The position numbers were made by a program, and so were the translations under genes. This document shows, piece by piece, positions 60,514 to 64,000 of a stretch of 64,000 bases of DNA. Numbering within the stretch: position 1 is the stretch's first letter; every line of letters begins with the position of its first letter. Location of the stretch: NCBI GenBank assembly GCA_018127085.1, contig CM030731.1, forward strand, positions 124,001-188,000, read 5' to 3'. The notes below the pieces were generated by a model that was given only the letters and a program-made list of their open reading frames with translations, made no database searches and was not told where the DNA came from. The stretch comes from Pneumocystis sp. 'macacae' (lineage: Eukaryota > Ascomycota > Pneumocystomycetes > Pneumocystales > Pneumocystaceae).

Positions 60514-60879
60514 ATATTAAATATTAGAAGAAAAATGCTGCATCTTGACGAAGATTTAAATTATGGAAAACATCTAGCTTCTGATGTATTACTAAAGTTA
60601 TACTAATACATTTATATTTTTAAAAGATTCATCATTAAGAAGATTTGTTCTTGTTTTTCAAAAAAAGTTAAGATCTATATACATATGATAAGAGAAATTT
60701 GTATAAAATAAATATTGTTTATAAAAAAGATAAAACGAATGTGTTAAAGATGCAATAATAGAATCACAACAGTACCACGTACAAGTTTCTGAAATAGCAT
60801 GTATATATGAAAATGAAAACCAAGAATGATATTATGATAATATATATAAAAAATGATTGTATAAAAATGAAAGATATGA
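60514..60879. other. AT-rich spacer with one tiny open frame
   Basis: About 370 bases between two minus-strand genes. A 23-codon plus-strand frame starts at 60535 (MLHLDEDLNYGK); no family, so not called. Confidence 0.35.
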
Positions 60880-62270
60880 TTATGAATTGAGAGAAAACAT
60901 GCCAGCTCTTAGTCCTAAAAGAGTCCGTACATCGAGTACGTATCGTAAACCATGTAAAAAAGGAATGAGATGCAATAAGTTTTTATCTGAAGGGTCACTA
61001 ATCCAGCCTTGAATAGGAATAGCATTGTCTAATAAAAGGTTATAATAATATATGAATGATACAAATAAATATACTTTCATGCATAGAATAGCTGACAGGC
61101 GAATTGTCTATAATAATAGCTTTAGAAAGATCTGGTTGTACAATTGATAAATCTTTAACATACGCTCCATTGCGAAAAGTACAATGTTGACGATAAAACC
61201 GTGCTTTAAAGAGTTTTCTGTCTTGTTCTAACCAATCAATAACTGGATCTGCATATTCCTGGACTGATGCAGTAAAAATAACAACATTATACCACTTACT
61301 AACCTTCAAATGTAAATAATATATAAATAAAATATTGACTTACTTTCCGTAGAAAACTATCACAATAAGGACGTTTGTGTACATAATACAAAATAGCATG
61401 CTTTCCTAGCATTACTTCAACCATATGACCAGAAGTAATTCTTCCTCCTTTTACTAAAGAATGAATTAATGTTTCATCAAGATCCAAAATAAGTGTCTTC
61501 GGTACTAATATTTTCGGAAATAAAGGACGAGGAATAGATTGACATGGAAAATTTGACAATTGAGTCACGTCCAAAGTTATTAAAGAAGATGTAGGTGATT
61601 TAATATTGTTTTTGTTAAGTATATTATTGTTATATAACATAAAATGTGTTGACATAGATGCTGATTTTTTATCAAAAAAAGAAACAGAGAGCCTTGGCTT
61701 TTGAGTTTTCGAGTGTATTGATAGTTGAATATCCATAGACTTATATGTTGATTTAAAATCATAACATCCTATGCCGTAATATTAGTTTAAAGGTTATTTG
61801 GAAGCATAATTAGTTCTTAATAGTAAAAACTTACTTTTGGAAGATGAATTTGAAGTAAATGATGATCTAGCCAGCTTTTTTCTATTTATAATCCAAAAAT
61901 AGGGTAAAAAAAATAAATAAACCAAAATATTTAATGAAGATTGCAATATCGAATGACTACGTAGTCTTTTAAAGGACTTTAATCTTATCAAAAACAAACA
62001 GACAAATATATTTTTTAGTTTATTCCAGACATATAAAGTAAGAGACCCAATACAAACAATTAAATTTATTAAAAACGAATAAAAGTATGTTTTTTTTGAA
62101 AAGGACAAATAGTTTCCTTTTATATCTTGAGAAAACATACTATTTCCCTTTGATATAGGGAATCTGTACCGCGAAATCGCTTCAAAACTTGATGAAACCG
62201 GTTTTATATCAATCGTTGTTCCAAGACGAAATTTATTAAAAATAGTATAAAAAACTCGGTTTGAATTCAT
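60880..62270 (-). CDS. NEM1: Nem1-type FCP1/SCP-family phosphatase
   Basis: Four or five exons. The N-terminal 120 residues contain a hydrophobic hairpin ([21 protein letters not shown]; then [16 protein letters not shown]) as in Nem1. The catalytic domain has [14 protein letters not shown] (DxDxT), [36 protein letters not shown], then [18 protein letters not shown], the second acidic motif. The end [19 protein letters not shown] and [12 protein letters not shown] complete the family pattern. Nem1 with Spo7 dephosphorylates the lipin Pah1 at the ER/nuclear envelope. Stop 60880-60882. Confidence 0.87.
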
Positions 62271-63262
62271 CTAAATGTCATAGGAATATATTAACATATA
62301 AATAAATGATTTATCCTTCAATTAGATCTGTTTCATTAAATATTTTTCATGATTTATCTATTTCGATTTTTTTTGGCGTTGATTTAAAGATTTTTCACGC
62401 AAAAGGATTGGTCTTATTGACAAGTCCGGTAAGGTTACTTATTTAATAAATTATATAGTTATTTTATATTTATTAAAATATTTTATTTTATTTAATAGAA
62501 ATAAATTTTTTACTATAAATTAATGTGTTTTTATTGCTTTTGTATTTCCAATTTTTATTAAATGACACCATTTAAAGAAAAAATTATAGATTAAAATATT
62601 TATTTAAAGATTGAAAAAGTTAGAATATTTGAGTTTTTTGTATTTTTTATATATTATTTAAAATAAGTATCTTTTTTTGTTTTGAAAATTTGTTTGTAGA
62701 GACAGACTTAAAAAAAGTAAATTAATTTTTGTTGGTAGCGTTTTAAAATTACATTTCAAAATATTGTAATATCTAATTTATAAGTTAGTAATTATAATAA
62801 ATTTATTTTTGTAATTCTTTAAAATATAAATTATAATTTTTTTGAAAACAAGTATCTAAATGAAACATCGTTTTTATATATAAAATTACAAATTATTTTT
62901 TAGAAGACTAAATAATTATTATAATTTGCATGAAAAATATCATTTAGATTAAGGTTTAGTTTTAAAGTTTCATTTATAAATATTTTTTTTAATTAGAGTT
63001 AAAATAACTAAATATCTAATATATAATTATCTATCATCGTATATAAAATATATTTATTTTACTAGATATTAAATATAGATTTATAATTTAAGAATTTTGC
63101 ATTTTAAAATATTTTTTTTAAATATTAGTTAAGCACATTAAACTATTTTTTTAATATAAAAAATATGAAAAAATGATATTCATTAAATTATATTTAAAGA
63201 TGTATTTTTTATTTTATTTAATTTATAATTTAATTTTTTTTCAAAGTAAAATATGTATTTAT
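62271..63262. other. Long AT-rich spacer with one candidate short exon
   Basis: About 990 bases. A plus-strand frame 62306-62428 reads MIYPSIRSVSLNIFHDLS and ends in a good donor (CCG then GTAAGG), followed by FFGVDLKIFHAKGLVLLTSP-type sequence within it. No convincing next exon was found in the remaining A/T-rich sequence. It could be the first exon of a small gene, a remnant or chance. Confidence 0.35.
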
Positions 63263-64000
63263 TTACATTTTTGTATTTGGTCTGTATAATAGTTCTGATA
63301 CATATTTTTTTGCTTCTTGAAAAATATTTTCAAAAGAATCATCAATAATATTTTCTTTATTTTTATCTTTCTTCATAATAAGTATTATATGTTTTCCATC
63401 ATCATGTAAATAACAAATCCAGAAATTCCATGATGTTTTTAAAATATATTCTTCTAATTTATTTTCTTTTTCTGTATTCATCACTTGATCAAAAATTTTT
63501 AAAACATAGCAATGTATATGCAATAATTCTTTGGTTGAAAGATTTTTTTCTATTTGCTCATCCCTTCTATAATTCTCATTTAAAAATGGTATGTTATTAT
63601 ATAATTGTCGTGTATCAGGATCGAATATTATATGCCAGAAAAAAGAATGATAATTTCTAGAATAATCTATAAAATATGATTGAAGTTCTGCCGTCATTTT
63701 CTCTAAAGAACATTGAAGATTTATATAGAATATACTATTTTTAATAAATAGATTTTCTGAATTTTTTATATCAATATTTTGGTTTTTAAGTGGAATCATA
63801 TAAACAAAGGGATATGAATAATATATAGAGACAGATATATACTGAGAATCCATTTCAGTATTTAAGTTTGGTGTGCTGAAATTAAAATTTTTCTGTTCAT
63901 TTGGCGTTGAATGTATAATATCTTTATTTATTTTTCCAAGATAAAGTTTCTTCTCAGAAATGACAGAACCCATATCATCTTTTTCTATCAAACCATAAAT
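63263..64000 (-). CDS. Ccz1-like Rab7 exchange-factor subunit, partial
   Basis: The gene is cut by the window end. Visible exon: KKLYLGKINKDIIHSTPNEQ, then YSYPFVYMIPLKNQ, LQCSLEKMTAELQSYF and HIIFDPDTRQLYNNIPFL, ending TSWNFWICYLHDDGKHIIL and the terminal helices. Order and spacing fit the C-terminal longin-like part of Ccz1 (SDYW-like motif before the last strand pair). Ccz1 with Mon1 activates Ypt7/Rab7 for HOPS-dependent fusion. The open frame continues past the edge, so the N-terminus lies outside. Confidence 0.55.
   Translation of the reverse strand: MYGLIEKDDMGSVISEKKLYLGKINKDIIHSTPNEQKNFNFSTPNLNTEMDSQYISVSIYYSYPFVYMIPLKNQNIDIKNSENLFIKNSIFYINLQCSLEKMTAELQSYFIDYSRNYHSFFWHIIFDPDTRQLYNNIPFLNENYRRDEQIEKNLSTKELLHIHCYVLKIFDQVMNTEKENKLEEYILKTSWNFWICYLHDDGKHIILIMKKDKNKENIIDDSFENIFQEAKKYVSELLYRPNTKM

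Noticed and set aside
60535..60606. Short plus-strand frame MLHLDEDLNYGK
   Set aside because: Only 23 codons, no splice continuation or family resemblance.

Overview
This window reads as nuclear DNA of an AT-rich, intron-dense ascomycete, most likely a Pneumocystis-type member of the Taphrinomycotina. The basis is strong AT bias, compact genes on alternating strands, many introns of about 40-50 nt (GTAAGT-like donors, T-rich bodies, TAG/AAG acceptors), and fission-yeast-like gene content (Mkt1, a Zrg17-like CDF, Rfp1/Slx5-like RING protein, Ndc1/Cut11-like protein, MZT1). The species call is inference. No rRNA, tRNA, transposon, CRISPR or surface-glycoprotein gene was recognised. About 40 genes were found, nearly all conserved single-copy housekeeping genes rebuilt by joining exons.

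Layout. 0-16 kb: MUB1, MKT1, SWD2, a WDR44-like protein, VPS16, a DUF4211 protein and TOM22. 16-31 kb: an ER protein disulfide isomerase, an HSBP1-like coiled coil, EBP2, a Zrg17-like CDF, MDM10, MRT4, U1-70K, mitochondrial mL43, DCP2, a DUF4112 protein, NCS2/CTU2 and SmD3. 31-39 kb: a p34/IRC6-like GTPase-fold protein whose tail overlaps PHS1, an Slx5/Rfp1-like SUMO-targeted ligase subunit, PRP19, RanBP1 and TAF14. 43-64 kb: UBP6, MIC19, ELP1, MVD1, a holocytochrome-c synthase, NDC1, a class I histone deacetylase, MZT1, an RRN6-like Pol I factor, NEM1 and, cut by the window end, a CCZ1-like gene.

The exceptional part is a GC-rich island at about 39.75-43.2 kb inside otherwise AT-rich DNA. 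It carries intact conserved genes: a heterotrimeric G-protein beta subunit, a peroxiredoxin and the Arp2/3 subunit ARPC4. Its introns are GC-rich too. The plus strand is C-rich left of about 41.4-41.5 kb and G-rich right of it, whichever way the gene runs, and the switch lies near the middle of the island beside a 25-bp divergent promoter. It also holds degenerate TTAGGG telomere-like repeats and an 18-nt poly-G run. GC content tails off on both sides rather than ending abruptly, which fits a recombination or conversion hotspot or an origin-like element better than a recent foreign insertion. This is the main candidate for something undescribed.

Functionally the genes cover RNA processing (PRP19, U1-70K, SmD3, DCP2, MRT4, EBP2), transcription and chromatin (SWD2, TAF14, HDAC, RRN6-like), tRNA wobble modification (ELP1 and NCS2, acting in one pathway), protein quality control (MUB1, UBP6, PDI), mitochondrial biogenesis (TOM22, MDM10, MIC19, mL43, HCCS) and lipid or membrane traffic (PHS1, NEM1, MVD1, VPS16, CCZ1-like, p34). 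They do not form one system; order looks like ordinary fungal synteny.
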